From positions 1 through 64,000 of the forward strand of contig JAPPGH010000054.1 of NCBI GenBank assembly GCA_026914155.1: a stretch of 64,000 bases of DNA, read 5' to 3'. A program made the position numbers and the translations under genes. Below the pieces are notes generated by a model. That model was given only the letters and a program-made list of their open reading frames with translations. It was not told the origin of the DNA and did no database searches. Origin of the DNA: Candidatus Palauibacter rhopaloidicola. GTDB lineage: Bacteria; Gemmatimonadota; Gemmatimonadetes; Palauibacterales; Palauibacteraceae. How positions within the stretch are numbered: the first letter of the stretch is position 1; each line of letters opens with the position of its first letter. This document shows positions 46,686 through 54,981 of the stretch, piece after piece.

Positions 46686-47222
46686 ATGACCCGCCTGATG
46701 GCGCTGCTGCTCGGGCTCTGCGCCATCCTGCTCGGCCTTCTCGTGTTGGCCGTTGCCACAGGGGCGGGCCGCGCCGGTCCGCTCCCCCACCCCGAGCACG
46801 CTCCGATGCTGGTGGGGGTCGATGCGGGCGAACTCGGCGCACCGACCTGGGCGGCGCACGTCGCCGGCGTCGCCATGCTCGGAACCATGTGGGTCACCAT
46901 GCTGATCGGGTTCCGGGAGGGACACTGGATCCGGCGGGCGGTCAACGCGTGGATGGTGGGCTACGTCCTCCTCTTCGTGGTCCTCATGTGGTCCTTCGAC
47001 GCCTATGCCGCAGGGCACACGACGATCATCCTCGGGTTCACGGCCCCGACTTCCCTGCTGGTGTACGGGCTCACGCTCGCGCCGTGGGTCCCGCTGGCCG
47101 CCATCACGTGGGCGTTCGAGAACGCCTACTTCGGCCCCCGTGAGCAGATCCGCTTCGACGAGATCGTCGCGGAATCGAGGGGGAGCGGCGACTCCGACGC
47201 CACCGGCGGCGGCGAGGGATAG
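46686..47222 (+). CDS. Four-helix membrane protein upstream of a symporter
   Basis: A 178-aa protein from ATG 46686 with four hydrophobic segments (RLMALLLGLCAILLGLLVLA; VAGVAMLGTMWVTMLIGF; NAWMVGYVLLFVVLMWSF; SLLVYGLTLAPWVPLAAITW) and a charged cytosolic tail. It ends 6 bp before the sodium-solute symporter gene, so it is likely an accessory subunit of that transporter. No family is assigned. Confidence 0.75.
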   Translation: MTRLMALLLGLCAILLGLLVLAVATGAGRAGPLPHPEHAPMLVGVDAGELGAPTWAAHVAGVAMLGTMWVTMLIGFREGHWIRRAVNAWMVGYVLLFVVLMWSFDAYAAGHTTIILGFTAPTSLLVYGLTLAPWVPLAAITWAFENAYFGPREQIRFDEIVAESRGSGDSDATGGGEG

Positions 47223-47228
47223 CGATCG

Positions 47229-48725
47229 GTGGAGGCGAATCGCGCCCTGATCACGCTGCTCGCCGTGATCGCCTATCTCGCGCTCTGCGTCGGCGTGGGA
47301 CTCTGGTCGCTCCGCCGCACCAGGTCGGCGAGCGACTTCTTCGTGGCCGGCCGGAGGCTGGGGATGTTCGTGACCGCGTTCGCGATCTTCTCGAGCACGA
47401 TGAGCGGGTTCGGGTTCGTGGGCGGTCCAGGCCTCATGTACTCGATGGGGACGAGTTCGATCTGGATTCTCGGGACGATCGTCATCTCCAACATCATCGT
47501 CCTCAACCTGGTGGCGAAACGCCTCCGGCTCGTGTCGGAGCTTCGCGAATGCGTGTCGCTGCCGGACATCGCCGCGGCCCGGTATGGCTCGGAGTCGGTG
47601 CGGGCCTCCGTGGCCGTCGTGATCCTGCTCGGCGTGCTGGGCTACCTCGCGACGCAGATCCTCGCGATGTCGATCGTGCTGCAGGGGGTGCTCGCGGACG
47701 CGGGGGTGATCGCAAACCCGAGCCTTGCGCTCTGCGTCGCCATTTCGTGCTCCGTCCTCATCTTCTACTCGGTGACCGGCGGGATCGTGGCCTCCGTCTA
47801 CACCGACGTGATCCAGGGCGTCATCATGGTCGTCGCTTCCGTCTTCGTCTTCGTCACCGTGCTCGGGACGTTCGACGGCGGACTGGCCGAGATCAGCCGG
47901 ATCGTGGCGGCCGACGACCGCGCGGCGAGCGGCCCGTGGGGAACGATCGGCCTCATGGGCGGGCTCGCGTGGTTCTTCGTGTTCGGCATCGGCGTGGCGG
48001 GGCAGCCCCACATCATCACCAAGTTCATGATGCTGCGGCGCATGAAGGAACTGCGCTACGTGATCCCGGTCGGCGTCATCGCGTACAGCTTCGCGGCACT
48101 GCTCTGGATCGGGATCGGCTTCGCCATGCGGGCCCTGGTCATTACCGGCGGGCACCCGGCGCTCGCGACGCCGGACGCGGCTTCGCCGGAGTTCCTGCAG
48201 GCGTTCACGCACCCGCTGCTCGCCGGCGTCGTGTTCGCCGCGCTGCTCGCCGCGATCATGTCCACCGCGGACGCGTTCCTGAACATCGGGACCGCCGCCA
48301 TCATGCACGACCTGCCCAACGCGATCCGCGGCCGGTCACTGGGCAACGAACTCGCGTGGGCGCGCGTCATCACGGTCCTGCTGGCGATCTCGGCCGCGCT
48401 GGTGGCGCTCTATTCCGGCGATCTCGTGGCGCTGCTCGGCGTGTTCGGCTGGGGCACGTTCGCGGCGGGTCTCGTCCCCGTCATCGCGATCGGACTCAAC
48501 TGGAAGCGGGCCAACGTGCTCGCGGCCAACGTCGCCGTCGCCAGCAGCCTGCTCGTCAACTTCGGCCTCCGGTCCGGCTTCGGCTTCGGCACCGTGCGTC
48601 TCCCCTACGGCGTCGACCACGGCGCCGCGGCGCTCCTCGTGTCCCTCGTCCTCTTCCTCTCCATCTCCTTCCTCACGAAACCCGACCCCATCGACCGCGA
48701 CATCCAACGCGTGATGGACCTCTGA
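47229..48725 (+). CDS. Sodium:solute symporter family (SSS) transporter
   Basis: A 498-aa protein with about 13 membrane segments, GTG start at 47229. SSS signatures: ASDFFVAGRRLGMFVTAFAI near the N-terminus, FSSTMSGFGFVGGPGLMYSM, ITKFMMLRRMKELRYVIPVG, AALLAAIMSTADAFLNIGTA (sodium-site Ser/Thr), and GVFGWGTFAAGLVPVIAIGL. The substrate may be a carboxylate, amino acid or osmolyte. It is paired with the small membrane protein upstream. Confidence 0.92.
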   Translation: MEANRALITLLAVIAYLALCVGVGLWSLRRTRSASDFFVAGRRLGMFVTAFAIFSSTMSGFGFVGGPGLMYSMGTSSIWILGTIVISNIIVLNLVAKRLRLVSELRECVSLPDIAAARYGSESVRASVAVVILLGVLGYLATQILAMSIVLQGVLADAGVIANPSLALCVAISCSVLIFYSVTGGIVASVYTDVIQGVIMVVASVFVFVTVLGTFDGGLAEISRIVAADDRAASGPWGTIGLMGGLAWFFVFGIGVAGQPHIITKFMMLRRMKELRYVIPVGVIAYSFAALLWIGIGFAMRALVITGGHPALATPDAASPEFLQAFTHPLLAGVVFAALLAAIMSTADAFLNIGTAAIMHDLPNAIRGRSLGNELAWARVITVLLAISAALVALYSGDLVALLGVFGWGTFAAGLVPVIAIGLNWKRANVLAANVAVASSLLVNFGLRSGFGFGTVRLPYGVDHGAAALLVSLVLFLSISFLTKPDPIDRDIQRVMDL

Positions 48726-48797
48726 TCCCCGGAGCATGACCCGGGAGGAGGGCGGGACATCTCGCGCCGGCAGTTTGCACGGGGCGCGAGACGAGAC

Positions 48798-48852
48798 CAT
48801 AATCTGGACACATCGTTGGACATACTAGCGGACAAAACTAGGCACATAATCG
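48798..48852. promoter_or_regulatory. Phased GGACA repeats upstream of the Fic gene
   Basis: GGACA occurs at 48806, 48818 and 48830, and a variant GGCACA at 48841, in units of about 12 nt. TAATC and CATAAT follow the AT-rich spacing. The layout resembles the repeats in front of the two Phd/PIN pairs at 19811 and 31761. Confidence 0.55.
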
Positions 48853-48876
48853 CCGCGACATCGGCAGGAAGGCAGG

Positions 48877-50073
48877 ATGACGGACGAACGGCCGTACGAA
48901 CGGAGTCATCCGTGGATCAGTTTTCGCGCGCGTCTGGAGCGGGCCACGCCGCAGTTGTGGTCCCTGCTGGGACAGGTGGCGGCTCGCTGCGAGCAGGTCG
49001 CCCGGGCGGTTCTGCCTCCCGCCGCAGCAGCGGAGATGCACAAGCTCTACCTCATCAAGGGGGCCCGCGCGACGACGGCCATCGAAGGGAACACGCTTAC
49101 CGAAGAGCAGGTTCGGGACAGACTCGACGGACAACTCGAACTTCCAATCTCGCAGGAGTACCTGGGCCGGGAAGTCGACAACGTCCTTCGCGCCTGCGAA
49201 GACATTTTTCGGCGGATTACCGCCGGTGAACCGCCACGCCTCACTCCGGACTGGATCCGGGAAGCGAACCGCCTCGTCCTCGCGGGGTTGGAAGAGCACC
49301 TGGAAGAGGGAGTCGTTCCGGGAGAGGTGCCCACGTTCTCCGTTGGCGTGGGAAGATATTCGGGTGCGCCGCGGGAAGACTGCCTGTTCCTCCTCGAACG
49401 GCTGTGTGAATGGCTGGAGGAAGACGTAGTCTGGCCGGATCTCGAGGAGCACCTGGACAGTGCGATCGCAGTGGCGGTTCTGCGGGCGGTCCTCGCACAC
49501 TTGTACATCGCCTGGATTCATCCCTTCGGCGATGGGAACGGTCGTGCGGCGCGGCTCACCGAGTTCCTCATCCTGGCTCGCGCTGGGGTTCCCTCTCCCG
49601 CCACACATCTCCTGAGCAACCACTACAATCTCACTCGCGCGGAATACTACCGGCAGCTCGATCGTTCGAGCCGCGCCAATGCGGGCCGCGGGGACGCACT
49701 CGGGTTCGTCGTCTATTCGCTTCAGGGGTTTCTGGACGGCCTCGAGGAACAGTGTCGTTACGTGGAAGGGGTCCAGTCATGGCTGGCATGGGAACACTAC
49801 GTGTATTGGACGTTCGGACAGCGGCGTCGCTCGCCCGCCATGAACCGTCGTCGGGAGGTGGTCCTCGTCCTGGGGCGGCACGCGGAGCCGGCGAGGAAGC
49901 GCGACATTCCCGACCTGGCTCCCGGCTTGGCGCGTCTCTATTCCACGAAGACCACGAAGACGCTCACGCGTGATTTGAACTGGCTGCTCGCCAACAACCT
50001 GCTCGAAGAGGACGGGGGCGAATACCGCGCGCCCGTCCACATGATGCAGCAGCTTCTTCCCGTCCGAGCCTAG
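48877..50073 (+). CDS. Fic-family protein with N-terminal inhibitory motif
   Basis: A 398-aa predicted AMP-transferase. The Fic core motif is HPFGDGNGRAARLTEFL (~residue 211). The inhibitory helix motif (S/T)xxxE(G/N) appears near residue 65 as ATTAIEGNTLTEEQV, which would make it a class II, self-inhibited Fic. The C-terminal ~100 residues look like a winged helix (RKRDIPDLAPGLARLYSTKT, LTRDLNWLLANNLLEEDGG), typical of Fic proteins that also bind DNA. It is monocistronic, with phased repeats in its promoter. Confidence 0.92.
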   Translation: MTDERPYERSHPWISFRARLERATPQLWSLLGQVAARCEQVARAVLPPAAAAEMHKLYLIKGARATTAIEGNTLTEEQVRDRLDGQLELPISQEYLGREVDNVLRACEDIFRRITAGEPPRLTPDWIREANRLVLAGLEEHLEEGVVPGEVPTFSVGVGRYSGAPREDCLFLLERLCEWLEEDVVWPDLEEHLDSAIAVAVLRAVLAHLYIAWIHPFGDGNGRAARLTEFLILARAGVPSPATHLLSNHYNLTRAEYYRQLDRSSRANAGRGDALGFVVYSLQGFLDGLEEQCRYVEGVQSWLAWEHYVYWTFGQRRRSPAMNRRREVVLVLGRHAEPARKRDIPDLAPGLARLYSTKTTKTLTRDLNWLLANNLLEEDGGEYRAPVHMMQQLLPVRA

Positions 50074-50177
50074 CTCCGCCGCGCAACCGGAAACCTCCGG
50101 CGGCGGGGTGCGTACGCTCCGCTGAGAGTCTGGCCCGTTGCGCCGTCCCTAACCCCCGTGCGCTATCTCCAACGAGG

Positions 50178-51086
50178 ATGCCTGAAGAAGCCGTTGCCCG
50201 ACTGTCGGGCGTGACTCATCGATACGGACCTGTCGTCGCGCTGGAGGAGGTGGATCTGGAGGTCCGGCGCGGCGAGGTACTGGCGGTGCTGGGACCCAAC
50301 GGGGCAGGCAAGACCACCGCGATCAGCCTGCTGCTCGGGAGCGTGCCCGTGCAGACCGGAGAAGCGACCGTCTTCGGACAGCGGCCGGGGGCTCGCGGGG
50401 TTCGCGCGCGCCGAGGCGCGATGCTTCAGATCTCCGGTGTCCCGAATACGCTGACGGTGGGCGAACACATCGACCTTTTCCGAGCCTACTATCCGGTGCC
50501 GGCGCCGGCTTCCCGGCTGCTCGCCATGGCGGGGCTGGAGGGACTGGAGCGACGCAGGTTCGGCAAGCTCTCCGGGGGACAGAAGCAGCGGGTGATGTTC
50601 GCCCTCGCCCTGTGCGGCGACCCGCAGCTCGTGTTTCTCGATGAGCCTACGGCGGGCCTGGACGTGGAAGCGCGGCGCGGGTTGTGGGATGAGATTCGCG
50701 CACTCAGCGAGTCGGGGCGGACCACGGTTCTGACGACCCACTACCTCGAGGAGGCGGACGCGCTCGCGGATCGCATCGTCGTCCTACATCGCGGGCGGGT
50801 CATCGCGGAGGGCTCGCCGGCGACCATCAAGTCGCATACGGCCGCCCGCCTGGTCCGTTGCGTAACCGGGGTTCACCGCGACCGCGTGGCCTCCCTTCCG
50901 GGCGTCGTGAGGTCCGAGACCCGGGGCCGGTACCTGGAGGTCCTGACCTCACGACCGGAGGACCTTGTACGCGCCCTCCTCGATCTGGACCCGGACCTGC
51001 ACGACCTGACCGTCGTCGGCGCCGGACTCGAAGAGGCCTTCCTCGCTCTGACGCGAGCACCCGACGCCTCGGAGCCTGTCTCATGA
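50178..51086 (+). CDS. ABC transporter ATP-binding protein
   Basis: A 302-aa ATPase: Walker A LGPNGAGKTTAISLLLG, signature KLSGGQKQRVMFALA, Walker B LVFLDEPTAGLDVEARR, switch His in TTHYLEEADALAD. The C-terminal ~80 residues form the small regulatory domain common to ABC-2 exporters. ATG 50178 has an upstream GAGGA. It overlaps the permease gene by ATGA. Confidence 0.93.
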   Translation: MPEEAVARLSGVTHRYGPVVALEEVDLEVRRGEVLAVLGPNGAGKTTAISLLLGSVPVQTGEATVFGQRPGARGVRARRGAMLQISGVPNTLTVGEHIDLFRAYYPVPAPASRLLAMAGLEGLERRRFGKLSGGQKQRVMFALALCGDPQLVFLDEPTAGLDVEARRGLWDEIRALSESGRTTVLTTHYLEEADALADRIVVLHRGRVIAEGSPATIKSHTAARLVRCVTGVHRDRVASLPGVVRSETRGRYLEVLTSRPEDLVRALLDLDPDLHDLTVVGAGLEEAFLALTRAPDASEPVS

Positions 51087-51880
51087 CGACGGCGACCCTC
51101 GCCAGACGTGGGCGCATCTACGTGCTGGAGGCCCGGTACCAGTTCCTCATGGTGCTGCGAGAGCCCGCCTTCGCGATCCCGACCCTGCTCTTTCCCCTCA
51201 TGTTCTATCTGTTCTTCGGCGTGGTCATGGGCGGGCGGGGGTTTTCGGCCGCCGCGCCCACGTACATGCTGGCGACCTACAGCGTGTTCGGGGTCATGGG
51301 GCCCTCGCTGTTCGGTTTCGGAGCCGGACTCGCCATGGAACGCGACTCCGGTGTCCTCCTCCTCAAGCGTACCACGCCGATGCCCGCGGCAGCCTACCTG
51401 CTCGCCAAGGTGGGGATGGCGTTCGCCTTCGGGGCGGCCGTTGTTCTGGGGATCTTCCTCACCGGCGCCCATGGGGCCGGCGTGGTGCTGTACCGCTGGC
51501 AGTGGTTCGCCCTGTCCGGGGTCGTACTCGCCGGGGTGATCCCCTTCTGCGCGCTCGGGTTGGCCGTTGGAGCGTGGTCGAAGAGTCGCGCCGCGGTGGC
51601 CATCACGAATCTCGTCTTCCTGCCCATGGCCATGCTGTCCGGACTCTGGATCCCGATCACGATGTTTCCGGCGGCCCTGCAGGACTTCGCCAACGTGTTG
51701 CCCGCCTATCACCACGCGCAGCTCGCACTTAAGGTCATCGCGATGGACGGTGGACAGGCGACAGCCCTGCACGTCGCCGTGCTTGCCGTGCAATCGATCG
51801 CCTTTCTCATCGTCGCCGCGGTCGGGTTCCGGCGGGCGGAGAGCGGCGCCGTCTCGATCCGTCCGGGAGGGATGTCATGA
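51083..51880 (+). CDS. ABC-2 type permease
   Basis: A 265-aa membrane subunit from ATG 51083 with six hydrophobic segments: PAFAIPTLLFPLMFYLFFGV; ATYSVFGVMGPSLFGFGAGL; AFAFGAAVVLGIFL; GVVLAGVIPFCALGLAVGAW; ITNLVFLPMAMLSGLWIPIT; and a final helix AVQSIAFLIVAAVGF. It carries the ABC-2 domain and the PAxxMSG-like LPMAMLSGLWIPITMFP. Overlaps with both neighbours (ATGA twice) make a three-gene unit. Confidence 0.9.
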   Translation: MTTATLARRGRIYVLEARYQFLMVLREPAFAIPTLLFPLMFYLFFGVVMGGRGFSAAAPTYMLATYSVFGVMGPSLFGFGAGLAMERDSGVLLLKRTTPMPAAAYLLAKVGMAFAFGAAVVLGIFLTGAHGAGVVLYRWQWFALSGVVLAGVIPFCALGLAVGAWSKSRAAVAITNLVFLPMAMLSGLWIPITMFPAALQDFANVLPAYHHAQLALKVIAMDGGQATALHVAVLAVQSIAFLIVAAVGFRRAESGAVSIRPGGMS

Positions 51881-53697
51881 ACACGGAGAACCGCACCGTC
51901 CCGCGAAGCGTGTGGGTTCTCCTTGTCGCCGTGGTGGGCTTCTTCGCCGCGCTGGCGACGCTCCCGGTCCCGGGTGACGCGGCCGCCCCGGAACAGGAGG
52001 CGCCGGAGGAGAGCTTCGCGATCGTGGACGTGACGTTGTTCGACGGCGAGGCCTTCAGGCGGAACCAGGATGTGTGGGTGGAGGACGGACGGGTGCGGCG
52101 GGTCGGTGCGAAGCTCCGGCTGCCGGAGGACCTGCCCCGGGTCGACGGCCGCGGGCACACGCTGCTTCCAGGCCTCATCGACGGCCACGTCCACACGTTC
52201 GGCGGGACGCTGGGCGATGCGCTTCGCTTCGGCGTGACTTCCGTGCTCGACCAGTTCACGGACCCAAGCCTCGTGGCCGCCGCGCGGACGACCCGAGACG
52301 AAATCGCGCGGACGGGCGAAGCCGATCTCTTCTCCGCCGGCATGCTGGCGACGGCGCCCGGCGGTCACGGCACGCAGTTCGGGCTGGCGGTGGAGCCGCT
52401 CACGGGCCCGGAAGGCGCCGACGCCTGGGTGCGGGCGCGGAAGGCGGAGGGTTCCGACTGGATCAAGATCGTCTCCGAGGATGGAGCCGCGTACCGCGGC
52501 GAGATCCCTTCCCTGGAGCGCGAGACGATTGCGGCGCTCATCGGGGCCGCCCACGCCGAGGGGCTGCTGGCCGTCGTCCACGTCAGCGACCTTGAAGCGG
52601 CGCTCGAGGCGGTCTCGCTGGGAGCCGACGGTCTGGTCCACACCTGGTTCGACGCCGCGATTTCCGAGGAGGGCGCTCGCAGCTTCGCGGAGGCGGGCGT
52701 CTTCGTCGTCCCCACCCTTTCCGTGATCATGGGACTGTTCGGCGACTCCACCGGTCTGCACGTCCTCGACGAGACGGACGACTCGCTGGTCTCGCCGATG
52801 CAGCGGCAGACGCTGAGCAACCGGTTCGAGATGCCCGAGGGGCCGGACTCCGGGGTCGCGCTGGAAAACGTGCGGCGGCTCCACGCGGCGGGCGTCAGGA
52901 TCGTCGCGGGCACGGATGCGCCGAACCCCGGGACGGCGACCGGCCTCTCGATGCACGGGGAGCTTCGGCTCCTCGCGCGGGCCGACCTGGAGAGCCACGA
53001 GGTGCTCGCCGCGGCGACCTCCCTTGCCGCGGACGCATTCGCCGTCCCCGATCGGGGCCGCATCGCCGAGGGCACCATCGCCGACCTCCTGCTGGTGCGG
53101 GGCGACGTGGAGGAGGACCTCGCGCGCACCGCCGACATCGTCACGATCTGGAAGGACGGCTATCCCGTCGTCCGTGAGACCGCGGCGGCCGCGATGTCGC
53201 CCGAGATCCCACCGGCTCCGGATGGGCCGGTCGTCGTCGACTTCGAGGACGGGCTCGACTCCGGCTTCGGCTTCGGCTGGCAGGTGACGACGGACGCGAT
53301 GAACGGGGGCGCCTCCACCGCGGATCTGGCCGTGGAGGACGGCGCGCTCGTCGTGCGGGGAGAGACCCGGGCAGGGTTCGCCTTCCCCTGGGCGGGCGCG
53401 ATCTGGTTCACCGGGGCCCAACCGATGCAGGCGGTCGATTTCTCCGGCCGCAGCGTCCTGCGCTTCCGCACCCGCGGAGACGGACGGAGCTACACCGCGA
53501 TGCTGTTCGGCGCGGGGGCCGCGGCCACCGTGCCGCCCACGGTCCCCTTCGTCGCCGGCCCGGAGTGGGCCGTGGTCGAGATCCCGCTCGAGAGCTTCGC
53601 CACCGCCGACCCGTCGATCATCGCCGGCCTCGCCTTCGTGGCCCAGGCCCCGCTCGGCTCGTTCACCTTCGAACTCGACGACGTAGAAATCCGCTAG
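51877..53697 (+). CDS. Secreted amidohydrolase fused to a CIA30-type domain
   Basis: A 606-aa protein from ATG 51877, overlapping the permease stop by 4 nt. N-terminal anchor/signal VWVLLVAVVGFFAALATLPV. Residues ~50-440 are an amidohydrolase with LPGLIDGHVHTFGG, DWIKIVSEDG, AAHAEGLLAVVHVSD, LVHTWFD and VAGTDAPNPGT. Residues ~450-606 match the CIA30 beta-sandwich (VVDFEDGLDSGFGFGWQVTT, LRFRTRGDGRSYTAMLFGAG). The fusion to a domain named for a complex I assembly factor is seen in secreted hydrolases of this phylum and probably binds ligand. The ABC exporter beside it may export its substrate or product. Confidence 0.85.
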   Translation: MNTENRTVPRSVWVLLVAVVGFFAALATLPVPGDAAAPEQEAPEESFAIVDVTLFDGEAFRRNQDVWVEDGRVRRVGAKLRLPEDLPRVDGRGHTLLPGLIDGHVHTFGGTLGDALRFGVTSVLDQFTDPSLVAAARTTRDEIARTGEADLFSAGMLATAPGGHGTQFGLAVEPLTGPEGADAWVRARKAEGSDWIKIVSEDGAAYRGEIPSLERETIAALIGAAHAEGLLAVVHVSDLEAALEAVSLGADGLVHTWFDAAISEEGARSFAEAGVFVVPTLSVIMGLFGDSTGLHVLDETDDSLVSPMQRQTLSNRFEMPEGPDSGVALENVRRLHAAGVRIVAGTDAPNPGTATGLSMHGELRLLARADLESHEVLAAATSLAADAFAVPDRGRIAEGTIADLLLVRGDVEEDLARTADIVTIWKDGYPVVRETAAAAMSPEIPPAPDGPVVVDFEDGLDSGFGFGWQVTTDAMNGGASTADLAVEDGALVVRGETRAGFAFPWAGAIWFTGAQPMQAVDFSGRSVLRFRTRGDGRSYTAMLFGAGAAATVPPTVPFVAGPEWAVVEIPLESFATADPSIIAGLAFVAQAPLGSFTFELDDVEIR

Positions 53698-53730
53698 CGG
53701 CCGAAGAGTCGACGGTTGACTGGCCGCCGG

Positions 53731-53746
53731 CGTTCCCGCGGGAACG
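53731..53746. repeat. CGTTCCCGCGGGAACG palindrome, copy 3
   Basis: Identical to the palindromes at 43651 and 44675; shares flanks TGGCCGCCG and CCCGG with copy 1. It lies between the amidohydrolase stop and the DUF4143 operator. Confidence 0.7.
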
Positions 53747-53761
53747 TCCCGGTGAAAGTTT

Positions 53762-53796
53762 CTTGAAAATCTGTTGTTGAACTGCGGATTTTCAAG
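53762..53796. promoter_or_regulatory. Inverted repeat operator of the DUF4143 ATPase gene
   Basis: CTTGAAAATC (53762-53771) and its reverse complement GATTTTCAAG (53787-53796) are separated by 15 nt, ending 14 bp before the gene start. An AT-rich TATTATGGTT follows. This looks like a dimeric repressor site overlapping the promoter. Confidence 0.65.
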
Positions 53797-53810
53797 TATT
53801 ATGGTTCAGT

Positions 53811-54968
53811 ATGTTCATCGAGCGACCGATACCGGCACACCGCATCCGGGAAGAATTCTCGGTGCACCCCTGCGTCGCGCTGACCGGTCCGCGCCAGTGC
53901 GGGAAATCCACCCTCGCCGGGCGGATCGCGGCGGAAGACGCGGCGACGTCCTATTTCGATCTTGAGGCCGGGATCGACCGCCGCCGTCTGGCCACCCCTG
54001 AGCAGACGCTGGGCCCGCTCGAAGGACTGGTCGTCATCGACGAGATCCAACGCTTGCCGCCCCTCTTCGAGACGATCCGCGTGCTCGTGGACCGGCCCGC
54101 GAATCCCGCGCGGTTCCTGCTCCTCGGCAGCGCCTCGCCACGGCTGGTCCGGGGCGTCTCCGAATCGCTCGCGGGCCGCGTCGGCCTCGTCGATCTGGGG
54201 GGATTCCATCTGGGTGAAGTCGACGCCGGAGAGTGGCGAACACTCTGGACGCGCGGCGGCTTCCCGCGCAGCTACCTTGCACCGGATGACCGTCGGTCAT
54301 TGCTGTGGCGACGGAGCTTCATCCGCACCTTCCTCGAACGGGACATCCCGCAGCTCGGCATCACGATTCCGGCCGAACGGCTCAGGCGATTCTGGACCAT
54401 GATCGCCCACTACCACGGACAGACGTGGAACGGAGCGGAGTTCGCCCGCGCCCTCGGAACCAGCGAAGCCACGGCGCGCAGGTACCTCGACATCCTCACC
54501 GGGGCCTTCATGGTGCGCGCGCTTCCGCCGTGGTTTGAAAACCTGAAGAAGAGACAGGTGAAGGCGCCGAAGGTGTATGTCCGCGATACCGGATTGCTGC
54601 ACGAGTTGCTCGGATTGTCGGGGGAGAGGGAACTTGCGGGCCACCACAAGGTCGGCGCGTCCTTCGAAGGGTTCGCTCTGGAACAACTGCTTGCCGGTCT
54701 CGATACGCGGGACGCCTATTTCTGGGCGACGCACGGAGGAGCCGAACTGGACCTGCTCGTATTCGGAGGCGGGAAGAGGTACGGCTTCGAGTGCAAGTTC
54801 GCCGACGCGCCCGGCACGACGCGGTCTATGCGCGTCGCGCTGGAGGACCTCGATCTCTCACACCTCTGGATTGTCTATCCGGGCGAAGAAGCCTACCCGC
54901 TCGATGATCGGATTTCGGTCCTACCCATCTCTCAGGCCGGGGCCGTGGCGGCTACGCTATCGCGCTGA
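53811..54968 (+). CDS. AAA ATPase with DUF4143 and nuclease-like C-terminus
   Basis: A 385-aa protein. Walker A ALTGPRQCGKSTLAG, Walker B LVVIDEIQRLPPLFE, sensor ARFLLLGSASPRLVR. A DUF4143 winged-helix region follows (WNGAEFARALGTSEATARRY). The C-terminal core is PD-(D/E)xK-like: GGAELDLLVFG then YGFECKFADAPGTTRSM. These proteins are numerous in accessory regions; their cellular role is unsettled, with defence or toxin-like functions proposed. An inverted-repeat operator is directly upstream. Confidence 0.9.
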   Translation: MFIERPIPAHRIREEFSVHPCVALTGPRQCGKSTLAGRIAAEDAATSYFDLEAGIDRRRLATPEQTLGPLEGLVVIDEIQRLPPLFETIRVLVDRPANPARFLLLGSASPRLVRGVSESLAGRVGLVDLGGFHLGEVDAGEWRTLWTRGGFPRSYLAPDDRRSLLWRRSFIRTFLERDIPQLGITIPAERLRRFWTMIAHYHGQTWNGAEFARALGTSEATARRYLDILTGAFMVRALPPWFENLKKRQVKAPKVYVRDTGLLHELLGLSGERELAGHHKVGASFEGFALEQLLAGLDTRDAYFWATHGGAELDLLVFGGGKRYGFECKFADAPGTTRSMRVALEDLDLSHLWIVYPGEEAYPLDDRISVLPISQAGAVAATLSR

Positions 54969-54981
54969 CCTCCAGTGGGGG

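Noticed and set aside
44982..48308. Very long minus-strand open frame (over 1100 codons)
   Set aside because: It is read through mdh and the symporter in non-coding frames. Only the last 140 codons (the VOC protein, from GTG 45404) make sense.
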